From positions 1 to 53,484 of the forward strand of contig NZ_JHYI01000034.1 of assembly GCF_000621445.1 (NCBI RefSeq): DNA of 53,484 nucleotides, read 5' to 3'. How positions within the stretch are numbered: the stretch's first letter is position 1; each line of letters opens with the position of its first letter. The notes under the pieces were generated by a model. The model was not told where the DNA came from, made no database searches, and was given only the letters and a program-made list of their open reading frames with translations. This document shows positions 42,332 to 51,400 of this stretch, piece by piece. Source of the stretch: Alkalihalobacillus bogoriensis ATCC BAA-922. GTDB taxonomy: Bacteria > Bacillota > Bacilli > Bacillales > Bacillaceae_F. A program made the translations under genes and the position numbers.

Positions 42332-42745
42332 ATGTATTTTCCATCGAAAAAAGATGCCTGGATGACGGTTCTCATATGGGTATATATACTTGCGTTTGTT
42401 TTTCCGCCAATTTTTGTTGCTGAAATTACGATTTGGGGGATGCTCATTCCGGTCATATGTGCGATATTCCTAGGCTGGATTTGGTTTCAGACCGGTTACA
42501 CGATTGAAGCGGAAACGCTATTCATTAAATGTGGCCCGATTAAATCACTTGTTAAGATAACGGATATTGAACAGATTCGTTTAACAAAAAATCCATTTAC
42601 GGCCCCGGCTTTATCAATGGAGAAAATTGAAATCCAATATTCGCCCTATCGAACGGTTCAGATTTCACCAATAAATCAACAAGAATTCATTGAACATCTC
42701 TTAAAGAGAAATCCTACGATTACATTCGACCAATCTACTCGTTAA
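42332..42745 (+). CDS. PH domain-containing membrane protein (DUF1200-like)
   Basis: A 137-residue protein with two N-terminal membrane helices (about 12-30 and 33-53) followed by a small bacterial PH domain (GYTIEAETLFIKCGPIKSLVKITDIEQIRLTKNP to the end). The ATG at 42332 is preceded by AGGAGGG; the frame continues upstream without a ribosome site and is ignored. The function of the family is unknown. It converges with the CDF exporter gene. Confidence 0.82.
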   Translation: MYFPSKKDAWMTVLIWVYILAFVFPPIFVAEITIWGMLIPVICAIFLGWIWFQTGYTIEAETLFIKCGPIKSLVKITDIEQIRLTKNPFTAPALSMEKIEIQYSPYRTVQISPINQQEFIEHLLKRNPTITFDQSTR

Positions 42746-42751
42746 AACAGA

Positions 42752-42787
42752 AAAAGCCCGAATCACTTCACACGATTCAGGCTCTTT
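42752..42787. terminator. Bidirectional terminator between PH-domain and CDF genes
   Basis: AAAGCCCGAATC and GATTCAGGCTCTTT pair (one mismatch-type position) around a 9-base loop, with A-rich and T-rich flanks, in the short gap between convergent genes. Confidence 0.8.
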
Positions 42788-42798
42788 CTTCATCCAAA

Positions 42799-43707
42799 CT
42801 ACAATACAACTTCACGTTGATACGGATTAATATGAACAAACACTTTCTTAATTTTATCATGATCGGTTAGTAGCTTCTCTTTGACTTGCTTTGAAATCAT
42901 ATGGCCTTCTGCAACACTTAAGTTTGCATCAACAGCGACTTTAATATCAACAACGACGTAATGCCCGTGTGTTCTTGCTAAAATCTCATCTATGTTTTTG
43001 ACGCCTTCTATCATTGAGACAGTTTCGTAAAACGGTTGGACTTCCTCTTGTTCTAACACTTGTTCCATCATTACTGAGCTTGATTGCTTGGCTAGAGAAA
43101 AGCCAATTTTGATGACGATGACAGCTACAATTAGTCCAGCAAGAGGGTCAAAATATAAGAGAACTGGGATTTGATAATACTGACCGAGCATCGCTCCAAA
43201 CACTCCAATAAAAGCTGCAACAGAAGAAAGGACATCAGAACGATGATGCCATGCTTCAGCTAGTAAAGCCTGGCTGTTGATTTTTTTCGCTAAACGATAT
43301 TTATATTGAAACAAAATTTCTTTTACGAGAATCGATATGAGAATGGCAAGTAAGGCAATGCCTTTTGGGGCCACTGGTGCTTCTTCGAAAAATAGCTTAA
43401 GTGAAGAAAGCGTAATTTCCAGCCCGACAACAATTAATAAAATCGCCACAACAATTGTCGCAATGTTTTCAGCCTTGCCATGACCATACGGATGGTCTTT
43501 ATCCGGTGGCTTTTTTGCGGTTTTCAACCCAGCTAGTACAGCAAATGAACCGGCTACATCGGACGCCGAATGAGCCGCATCGGCTATTAATGCTCGACTT
43601 CCTGCTATCCATCCAATGATTCCTTTCATAATCGCTAACATTCCATTTGCTATAATTCCGATCCAAGTTGCTGTCTCCGCTTGCTTGAAACGATTGTTTT
43701 CCATCAT
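42799..43707 (-). CDS. Cation diffusion facilitator (CDF) metal exporter
   Basis: A 302-residue CDF transporter with six membrane helices and a C-terminal cytoplasmic ferredoxin-like domain. Metal-site residues are visible in helix 2 (ADAAHSASD) and helix 5 (EAWHHRSDVLSS), with the loop DHPYGHGKAE between. Members export Zn, Mn, Co or Fe; the DxxxD-type sites resemble the manganese-exporting MneP/MneS branch, but the substrate is uncertain. Two adjacent ATGs could start it; I take 43705-43707, after GGTGGTG. Confidence 0.92.
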   Translation of the reverse strand: MMENNRFKQAETATWIGIIANGMLAIMKGIIGWIAGSRALIADAAHSASDVAGSFAVLAGLKTAKKPPDKDHPYGHGKAENIATIVVAILLIVVGLEITLSSLKLFFEEAPVAPKGIALLAILISILVKEILFQYKYRLAKKINSQALLAEAWHHRSDVLSSVAAFIGVFGAMLGQYYQIPVLLYFDPLAGLIVAVIVIKIGFSLAKQSSSVMMEQVLEQEEVQPFYETVSMIEGVKNIDEILARTHGHYVVVDIKVAVDANLSVAEGHMISKQVKEKLLTDHDKIKKVFVHINPYQREVVL

Positions 43708-43861
43708 CGACACCACCATTTAGTATTCTACTTTTTCATCCTAGCAAATGACTATCGTGTGGGTCTAGAGCAACGTTTTTAAGCGAAAACAACTAATATA
43801 ACGGTGGTAAACTAACCTGAACATAGACTATTTTTTTGCCAGTAGGAAACTTTTGTAAAAT

Positions 43862-43932
43862 AACGGCGCTGGTGGCCGCTTATTTTCTGAATCGCTAGTA
43901 AAGTTCACAAATAACGGCTTCAGTGTCCTCGA
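43862..43932. repeat. Degenerate half-copy of the 51-bp-unit element
   Basis: Two degraded inverted-type cores (43865-43877 and 43916-43928) are exactly 51 bases apart, as in the right half of the complete copies. No cores are found at the positions expected for the left half. It lies in the 250-base gap between the CDF gene and the ABC operon. Confidence 0.55.
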
Positions 43933-43970
43933 AAAAGAAAAGCCGAACCCATAAGGCTCAGCTTTCTCAC

Positions 43971-44756
43971 TCAATTCCCAGCGCCGCGATATTTTGTGAC
44001 GCCTTTATTCCATAATTTTATCGATATCACAAAAAAGATGACAGCCATCACTGGCGTTAAGAACGCAAATACATACCATTCTTCTCGTCCTAGAAAGTAA
44101 GCAGCAGGATACACACCAACAAAGGCGAACGGCAAGATCCATGTGAGGACAAAGCGAATGACTTGATTGTAAATATCAACCGGATATCGGCCGTAGTTGC
44201 CGATATTGTACATCATCGGCATGATGTCAGTACGGCTATCTGACCAAAAGGAGATGCTTGCAATCATGATGAAAATACTTGCGTAAATAAATGCTCCGCC
44301 TAATACAAAGACGATAAAAACAAACGGGTCATACCATGTGAAGGTTAAATCTAAATGCATAGCGGCGTACACCATAATTGCGATACCAGTAATGACACCG
44401 AATAACGATTCAAGCTCCATTCGTTCTAATATAATTTGAAACAAACTGTGAATCGGTCGTGTTAAAATTCGGTCCATTTCTCCTTTTACGATATACCGTT
44501 CGTTAAAGTCCCATATATTAAAAAACGCTTGAAAAATCGCAAATGGAACTAAAAAGAATCCGTAAATAAAAATGATTTCCTCGCGGTTCCAGCCGCTTAA
44601 AAATTGGGTATGGCCGAAAACGACAAGAATAAAGACGAGGTTCACGGCTTGAAATAATAAGTCGGATAAAATTTCAACAACAGCATCAACGCGATACGTT
44701 AATCTCGTTTTTAAATATTGTGAGGCGTATTGAAAGAACATTGAAAAATAATACAT
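43971..44756 (-). CDS. ABC-2 family transporter permease (distal)
   Basis: A 261-residue six-helix permease of the ABC-2/DUF990 type (RLTYRVDAVVEILSDLLFQAVNLVFIL at the start, then FNERYIVKGEMDRILTRPI, a cytoplasmic loop that contacts the ATPase). The ATG 44754-44756 follows AAGGAGG by 8 bases. It is the last gene of a three-gene operon, 4 bases after the stop of the other permease. The two permeases are related to each other in design (VKGEMDRILTRP versus TEGKVAIEMIRP) and should form a heterodimer. Confidence 0.88.
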   Translation of the reverse strand: MYYFSMFFQYASQYLKTRLTYRVDAVVEILSDLLFQAVNLVFILVVFGHTQFLSGWNREEIIFIYGFFLVPFAIFQAFFNIWDFNERYIVKGEMDRILTRPIHSLFQIILERMELESLFGVITGIAIMVYAAMHLDLTFTWYDPFVFIVFVLGGAFIYASIFIMIASISFWSDSRTDIMPMMYNIGNYGRYPVDIYNQVIRFVLTWILPFAFVGVYPAAYFLGREEWYVFAFLTPVMAVIFFVISIKLWNKGVTKYRGAGN

Positions 44757-44760
44757 GTGC

Positions 44761-45555
44761 TTAGCCTCCTTGCACGATAAGCTGCTTTTTCGCAACTACC
44801 CATAAGATTTGAATTGGAATAAATAAAATAAGCGTCCACACGAGTTGAGTCGCTAACGCCGCCCAAACTTCTGCTCCGACAAAGCCTTCGGTGAAAATCA
44901 TACTTGGAATATAGCTAATCGCCTGGAACGGTAAGAACGTCATGACGTTTTGGGCCCATAACGGGTAAAAGCTAATTGGTAACAATAACCCTGAGAACAA
45001 GTCAATGACAACACGTTTCCCGCGAATTAAGCCATTATTATTAAATAAGAAAAACGTAAGGATTCCGGTAATTAAGTTGATTTGTGTGTTAATCATAAAA
45101 CTAAATAAAATCGACACGAAAAACAAACCCCACACCGACAAACTTGCTGAAAATTCGATTGGGAAAATGAGCCATACAATGAGTAATCCCGGAGCTGAGA
45201 AGAACAACAGTCGAAAAATGCCTTCCCCTAGCCCTTGCATCGTTTTCATGCCCAAGTAGCTATACGGGCGGATCATTTCGATCGCCACTTTTCCTTCGGT
45301 TATTTCTTGGGCAATTTCTCTGTCGATATTGTTAAAATAAAACGCCCGCGCCATCCATGCGACAGCGACATAAGTCGTCATTTGCACGACCGATAATCCT
45401 TGAATTTCTTCTTGGCTTCCGTAAATCGCGGTCCAAAGGAAATAATACGCTGCGATATTAATCGAATAAATTAAAATTCCGCTGTAATAATTTGTTCGAT
45501 ACGCTAACATCATTAAGAAGCGAATCCGAATCATTTCAAGGTATTTACCTGACAT
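44761..45555 (-). CDS. ABC-2 family transporter permease (proximal)
   Basis: A 264-residue six-helix ABC-2/DUF990 permease (MIRIRFLMMLAYRTNYYSGILIYSINIAAYYFLW at the start; REIAQEITEGKVAIEMIRPYSY as the coupling loop). The ATG 45553-45555 is preceded by GAAGGTG, and its first codons overlap the end of the ATPase gene by 11 bases, so translation is coupled. It works with the downstream permease and the upstream ATPase as one exporter; the substrate is unknown. Confidence 0.88.
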   Translation of the reverse strand: MSGKYLEMIRIRFLMMLAYRTNYYSGILIYSINIAAYYFLWTAIYGSQEEIQGLSVVQMTTYVAVAWMARAFYFNNIDREIAQEITEGKVAIEMIRPYSYLGMKTMQGLGEGIFRLLFFSAPGLLIVWLIFPIEFSASLSVWGLFFVSILFSFMINTQINLITGILTFFLFNNNGLIRGKRVVIDLFSGLLLPISFYPLWAQNVMTFLPFQAISYIPSMIFTEGFVGAEVWAALATQLVWTLILFIPIQILWVVAKKQLIVQGG

Positions 45556-46555
45556 GAAAGACACCTTCTTCATAAATGTTACGAATAATTTCCTCTGTTG
45601 AGACTTGGTCGATTTTCATGTCAAGAATCGTCCACTCGGCTGCGATTCGACTAATGATAAGGGAGACATCTTTGTCATTTTCTGTAACCGCAATCCACTG
45701 ATTGCTATTTTCGCCTTTTTTCCACTCAACTGTGAGTCCTGTTGATTGTTGTTCTAAAGTTTCTTTTGAAATTTCAGCTTGAAAATTAAATTGAATTTCT
45801 TTTCCTGCACCCCAATTTTGCTGTAGCTGTTTTAAGCCACCGTCATAGATGATTTTTCCTTCGTCTAACATAATAACGCGTTCACATAATGCTTCGATAT
45901 CAGCTAAATCATGTGTTGTTAATAGAATCGTAGTTTGATATTTTCGATTGATTTCTTTTAAAAATTCACGAATTTTCAGTTTGACTAATACGTCTAACCC
46001 AATCGTTGGTTCATCTAAAAACAATAATGGTGGATTGTGAATGAGAGCTGCGGCTAGTTCACAACGCATTCGTTGTCCTAGTGACAGTTTGCGGACCGGT
46101 TTATCTAGAAGCGGCCCTAACTCTAATGTTTCAATGATTTCTTTTACATGGGTTTCATACTGTTCATCAGGTACATTGTAAACTTTTTTTAAAAGACGGA
46201 ATGATTCTTGCACGGCAATATCCCACCATAGCTGGGAACGTTGTCCGAACACAACACCTATCGTACGCACGAATTGCTCTCGTTGTTTATGTGGGTTCAT
46301 TCCATTTACAATGACTTCTCCTGATGTCGGTGTTAAAATGCCTGTTAGCATTTTAATGGTTGTTGATTTCCCTGCCCCATTTTCCCCGATATAGCCGACC
46401 ATTTCCCCTTTTGGAATAGAAAACGAAATATCGTTGACGGCAGAAAAAATTTTATAATTTCGTGTGAATAAATCGCGAAATGCCCCTGATAATCCAGACC
46501 GGCTTGAGTATTGTTTAAATTCTTTTCGTAATGTTTTTACTTCTATCATATTCAT
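45545..46555 (-). CDS. ABC transporter ATP-binding protein
   Basis: A 336-residue ATPase of the DUF990-linked exporter group. Walker A is GENGAGKST, the signature motif LSLGQRMR and Walker B LLFLDEPT, with the switch His in TTHDL; the last ~90 residues are a C-terminal extension beyond the ATPase core, as usual in this group. The ATG 46553-46555 lies 6 bases after GAGGTG. It heads the operon with the two permeases, and diverges from gsaB. The same ATPase-permease set is often found beside gsaB in Bacillus. Confidence 0.92.
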   Translation of the reverse strand: MNMIEVKTLRKEFKQYSSRSGLSGAFRDLFTRNYKIFSAVNDISFSIPKGEMVGYIGENGAGKSTTIKMLTGILTPTSGEVIVNGMNPHKQREQFVRTIGVVFGQRSQLWWDIAVQESFRLLKKVYNVPDEQYETHVKEIIETLELGPLLDKPVRKLSLGQRMRCELAAALIHNPPLLFLDEPTIGLDVLVKLKIREFLKEINRKYQTTILLTTHDLADIEALCERVIMLDEGKIIYDGGLKQLQQNWGAGKEIQFNFQAEISKETLEQQSTGLTVEWKKGENSNQWIAVTENDKDVSLIISRIAAEWTILDMKIDQVSTEEIIRNIYEEGVFHVR

Positions 46556-46704
46556 TCTCGTCACCTCGGTATTTTGACTTTGATAGTTTATCGGAAAAAC
46601 ACGATTTCTACAAGACGAACGCCTCCGATTTTTCCTAATTGGAATGACATGCTAAAATAAATAGGAAGAAACAGGGGTACATAAAAGGGAGGCCTTCAAA
46701 ACGA

Positions 46705-47994
46705 ATGAATGTAAAACAATCTGAATTATTATACGAAGAAGCGACCGAGCACATTCTTGGTGGGGTCAACAGTCCGTCACGCTCGTTTAAAGCGGTTGGT
46801 GGTGGGGCACCAATTTTTATGGAAAAAGCAAATGGGGCGTACTTTTGGGATGTAGATGGCAATCGTTATATTGACTTTCTAGCGGCATATGGACCGATTA
46901 TTACGGGACATGCTCACCCACATATTACAAAAGCCATTACGAAAGCGGCGGAAAACGGAACATTATACGGTACACCAACAAGACTTGAAAATCAGTTTGC
47001 GAAAATGTTAAAGCAAGCAATTCCTTCATTAGAAAAAGTCCGCTTTGTCAATTCTGGGACTGAAGCGGTTATGACGACTATTCGCGTTGCTCGTGCTTAT
47101 ACGAAACGTGATAAAATTATTAAGTTTGCTGGGTGTTATCATGGTCATTCTGATCTTGTTTTAGTTGCGGCTGGGTCTGGTCCATCTACCCTTGGGACGC
47201 CGGACTCTGCTGGGGTAACGCAAAACATCGCAAAAGAAGTGATTACCGTTCCTTTTAATGATATTAGTGCATTTAAAGAAGCAATGGAAAAATGGGGCGA
47301 AGAAATTGCTGCGGTGCTAGTTGAACCGATTGTTGGAAACTTCGGGATTGTAGAGCCGTTCCCAGGCTTTCTTGAAGAAGTGAATGAAGTAACCCATAAA
47401 GCAGGGGCACTTGTCATTTATGATGAAGTGATTACAGCTTTCCGCTTTATGTATGGTGGTGCCCAAAATTATCTTCAAGTCGAACCTGATTTAACGGCGT
47501 TAGGGAAAATTATCGGGGGCGGATTACCGATTGGAGCTTACGGTGGGAAGCAAGCGATTATGGAACAAGTTGCTCCACTTGGCCCTGCTTATCAAGCAGG
47601 CACAATGGCGGGAAATCCTGCATCGATTAGCGCGGGGATTGCTTGTTTAGAAGTACTGCAAGAACCTGGTGTCTATGAAAAATTAGACAAACTCGGTGCT
47701 CACCTTGAACAAGGCATACTTGCCCATGCAAAAGCATATGATGTTCCGATTACGGTGAATCGACTAAAAGGTGCGTTAACGATTTATTTTAATACTGAAA
47801 AAGTAACGAACTATGAACAAGCAGAAAATAGTGATAGCGACATGTTTGCTCGTTTTTTCAAACTGATGCTTGCTCAAGGCATTAACTTAGCGCCATCTAA
47901 ATACGAAGCTTGGTTTATTACGATCGCGCATACAGAACAAGATATTGAAGAAGCATTACAAGCTGTTAAACATGCCTTTAGCCAATTAAAATAA
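46705..47994 (+). CDS. gsaB: Glutamate-1-semialdehyde 2,1-aminomutase
   Basis: A 429-residue PLP-dependent enzyme that converts glutamate-1-semialdehyde to 5-aminolevulinate, the haem precursor. It aligns along its length with B. subtilis GsaB, the second aminomutase beside bcp/perR. Landmarks are [33 protein letters not shown] and the PLP lysine in [12 protein letters not shown]; the gating segment AGTMAGNP is also present. The start follows AAGGGAGG. It is related in fold to the aminotransferase domain inside the megasynthase of this window. Confidence 0.94.
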   Translation: MNVKQSELLYEEATEHILGGVNSPSRSFKAVGGGAPIFMEKANGAYFWDVDGNRYIDFLAAYGPIITGHAHPHITKAITKAAENGTLYGTPTRLENQFAKMLKQAIPSLEKVRFVNSGTEAVMTTIRVARAYTKRDKIIKFAGCYHGHSDLVLVAAGSGPSTLGTPDSAGVTQNIAKEVITVPFNDISAFKEAMEKWGEEIAAVLVEPIVGNFGIVEPFPGFLEEVNEVTHKAGALVIYDEVITAFRFMYGGAQNYLQVEPDLTALGKIIGGGLPIGAYGGKQAIMEQVAPLGPAYQAGTMAGNPASISAGIACLEVLQEPGVYEKLDKLGAHLEQGILAHAKAYDVPITVNRLKGALTIYFNTEKVTNYEQAENSDSDMFARFFKLMLAQGINLAPSKYEAWFITIAHTEQDIEEALQAVKHAFSQLK

Positions 47995-48017
47995 TGTATA
48001 TTTATGCAAGTATACAG

Positions 48018-48049
48018 TGCAGGGAAGAATTCACTCCCCTGCATTTTTT
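48018..48049 (+). terminator. Terminator of gsaB
   Basis: TGCAGGG and CCCTGCA pair around a 12-base loop and are followed by six T, 24 bases after the gsaB stop. Confidence 0.88.
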
Positions 48050-48160
48050 ATACTCTCACATCATGTAAACGCTTACAACTTCTTTGTAAATATAGCATTT
48101 TCTCTTTCCTTTTTCCTTTATAATATTGGATAATTCCACCATTCATGTGAATAAAAATAA

Positions 48161-48189
48161 TTGATTTTATTCAGTGAACATGTTATTAT
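48161..48189 (+). promoter_or_regulatory. Promoter of the glutamate synthase gene
   Basis: TTGATT (48161-48166) and TATTAT (48184-48189) are separated by 17 bases. Transcription would start near 48196, leaving a leader of about 210 bases before the start codon. Confidence 0.6.
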
Positions 48190-48200
48190 GTTATAAAGTT

Positions 48201-48233
48201 CTGACAATTTCAAATAGTTGTCAGATTCTTTTT
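48201..48233 (+). terminator. Leader hairpin with T-rich tail (possible attenuator)
   Basis: CTGACAA and TTGTCAG form a 7-bp stem with a 10-base loop, then ATTCTTTTT. It begins about 5 bases after the predicted transcription start of the glutamate synthase gene, so it could act as an attenuator or 5' stability hairpin. Confidence 0.5.
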
Positions 48234-48265
48234 ATCTATGCATACGCTGCGTTACAAACAAAGGG

Positions 48266-48373
48266 TGTTCGAAAAGTTAACAAACAGACGTAACCTAGAG
48301 CGACCCTGGCTACTTGCAGCTTAATAGTGTCAGATTTTTTCACAATGATTCTGCTTTGCCGACTTTTCGAACA
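48266..48373. repeat. 108-bp segment bounded by 12-bp inverted repeats
   Basis: TGTTCGAAAAGT (48266-48277) and its exact complement (48362-48373) bracket 84 bases that contain no frame or clear stem. It sits in the leader of the glutamate synthase gene, ending 34 bases before the start codon. It could be a small non-autonomous transposon remnant or a long-range RNA stem. Confidence 0.55.
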
Positions 48374-48407
48374 GACTTTTATTAATCGGGAGGTGACGGT
48401 CATACCA

Positions 48408-51400
48408 ATGACCAAACAGATGAGAAACTGGAGTCCAAGTACATTTAGAGATTTTCAAAAGCATGTTGAACATGATAGCTGTGGTATTGTCTCCGTCATG
48501 GAGAAAAAACGGATCCCAACAAAGAAAAACATCGATGACTGTATTAACGCCTTAATTACGATGAATCACCGCGCTGGTTTTATTAATGAAGAAGGTGACG
48601 GGGTTGGTATTCACATTGATATTCCAAAAGCAGTGTGGAAAGAAAAATTAACAGAAGCAAATCAAGATGCTTCCATTGCTGACCGTCCTGATTTTGTTGT
48701 TGGTCATTTCTTTATTGACCAAACAGCCAATGCTCAAGCAACAAAAACAGAAATAAAAGCAAAAATGGCATCCTGTGGATTCGACCTTGTGTATGAAACA
48801 GACAACGTCACAAACACCGATGCACTTGGTCCATTAGGAAGAAAAGAAGAGCCTGTTTTCTGGCAAGTGGCACTATTGCCAGCCTTTGAACTTTCTCAAT
48901 TAAATGAAACACTCTTTAAACTTGTTATTGACATTGAAGAAAATAAATTAGTTCATGTTGCTTCATTAAGCAATTACTATGCGATTTATAAAGTAATGGG
49001 TGCAGGCGATGTGTTACCTCGCTATTACCATGATTTAGCGAACCCACTTGTCGCATCAACAATGACACTTGGTCATAATCGTTATTCTACAAACACATTA
49101 TCAAATTTCTTCCGTGTTCAACCGTTTAGCATTATCGGACATAACGGGGAAATTAACACGATTGCAAAGCTACGAGATGAAGCAAGAATGCTAGATATTC
49201 CACTTGTAGATGGCGCGAGTGACTCTCAAGATTTAAACCGTGTGATTGAAACATTAATTTACCGTCACAATTTCAGCTTATTCGAAGCGTTAGATGTTCT
49301 CTTCCCTCCTATCGTGAACGAAATTAAGGGAATGCCAGATCATCTTCAAGATTTATATGCGTATGTACGTGAAGCTTGGGGTCATTTTGCCCAAGGCCCT
49401 GCTGGAATCATTTCTCGTTTCGGAGATGAAGCGGCATTTAGTGTTGACGCATTAGGCTTACGTCCTGTGTGGATGACAGAAACAGAATCTTCTTTTTACT
49501 TTGCATCTGAGCAAGGAATTGTATCGTCGAGCGAGTTTGTTGCTGAGCCAAAACCTCTTGCACCAGGAGAAAAAGTCGGTTTGCAATGGAAAGAAGATAG
49601 CTTACAAGTTATTTTCCAAGACGTGTACCAAGAGCTTGTGTTTAATCGCATGAGTGAGCGTGTGAATGTCGAAGGAAGTCGTAAGCGTTTAAGTACACCA
49701 CAAATGAAAGACGAAAAAAATACCGTTACTTCGTTACCATTAAAAGTGACGAATGGTCATTATTCTGCTTTTGGCTGGGATCGTGAGCATATTCAAATGG
49801 TTGAGCAAATGGCAGATAAAGGCGTAGAGCCGATTCGTTCCCTAGGATACGATGCACCACTTGCAACACTTCACCAAGGTCGCAAAAACATTGCAGATTT
49901 TATTAAAGAAAGTGTTGCTGTTGTTACTAACCCGGCGATCGACCGTGACCGTGAAATGGAGCATTTCTCCACTCGTGTCATTTTAGGTAAGCGTCCATCA
50001 TTATTTGACCATGAAACAGACCATACAAACTTAGAATTAGTGTCTCCAATCGTACTTGAAGGAGCAGCTGGTGCGAAACTAGCAGAAGCTGGTGAACAGC
50101 CGTCTTATAACCAAGTTGTTTCGTATTATGAAGATTTACAAGCTTCTCATATTTTATCCGCAACATTTGGTGAAAATGAAACGGTCGCTGAAGCTTTACA
50201 ACGCCTTGTTGACGATGCCGCTGAAGCGATTGCAAACGGTGCACAATTAATCGTATTAGATGATGAACAAGCACATAGTGACAATCATTTATGGCTTGAC
50301 CCACATCTTGTTGTTTCTGCTATTGACCAAGGGTTAACAGAAAAACAAATTCGTCGTGACTGTTCGATTGCAATCCGTTCAGGTTCTATTCGTTCGCTTC
50401 ATGACATCGCTGTTATTTTCGGTTTAGGTGCAGACATTGTTAATCCATATTTAATGTTTGCGACTGTAACAGGTGAAGATGCAGCACCAGGTGTAAAATT
50501 ATTTGAAGCATTAAATAAAGGCCTTGAAAAAGTCATTTCCACAATTGGCATTCATGAACTTCGTGGATATGGACGGTTGTTCTCAGCTATCGGGTTAAAC
50601 AATGAAGTGTCAGATGTATTAAACATCGTGAACTTTTTAGGCTCTGATTCATTAAGCTTTAATTTTGACAAAATGAAAGAAGATGCCGTTGGCCGTCGTG
50701 AAGACTTTTCTGATGAAAAGGCGAGACCAGGAAAAACGTTCCACTTCTTCCCTCGCATTTGGAAAGCAATCGGTGACATCGCCTCTGGCAATGGTGAATA
50801 TAGCGCTTATGCAGATAAATTAAAAGAACAAGAAGAAAACAATCCGATTTCCATTCGTCATTTAACTGATTTAAAAGAAGTGTCATCTTCAGTTAATCCG
50901 GAATCTGTTGATCTTGCTGTTCAAAACCATAGCTTGCCATTTATTATTAGCTCGATGTCGTTTGGTTCACAAAATGAAATTGCATTCCGCGCGTATGCCG
51001 AAGCCGCTGATCGTTTAAATATGATTAGCTTCAACGGTGAAGGTGGAGAAATTAAAGATATGCTTGGCAAATATCCAAATACTCGTGGACAACAAGTTGC
51101 GTCCGGACGTTTTGGTGTGAATGCCGAACTCATTAATTCAACAAACTTAATTGAAATTAAAATTGGTCAAGGAGCGAAGCCAGGTGAAGGTGGTCATCTT
51201 CCAGGCTCAAAAGTGACAGATAAAGTTGCCGCTGCTCGTAATGCGACAACTGGTTCTGACTTAATTTCTCCTTCTAATAACCATGATATTTATTCGATTG
51301 AAGACTTAGCGCAAATGGTTACGGAAATTAAAACAGCCAATGACCAAGCAAAAGTGTGTGTGAAAGTACCAATCGTTCCAAACATCGGAACCATTGCAGT

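Noticed and set aside
42101-42423. Short frames on both strands in the gap 42060-42330
   Set aside because: They lie within repeat copy 3 and read through its cores in all frames; no ribosome site supports them.
48327-48407. N-terminal extension of glutamate synthase from 48327
   Set aside because: It would be translated through the inverted-repeat segment, has no ribosome site, and would give a propeptide much longer than the usual 20-40 residues.
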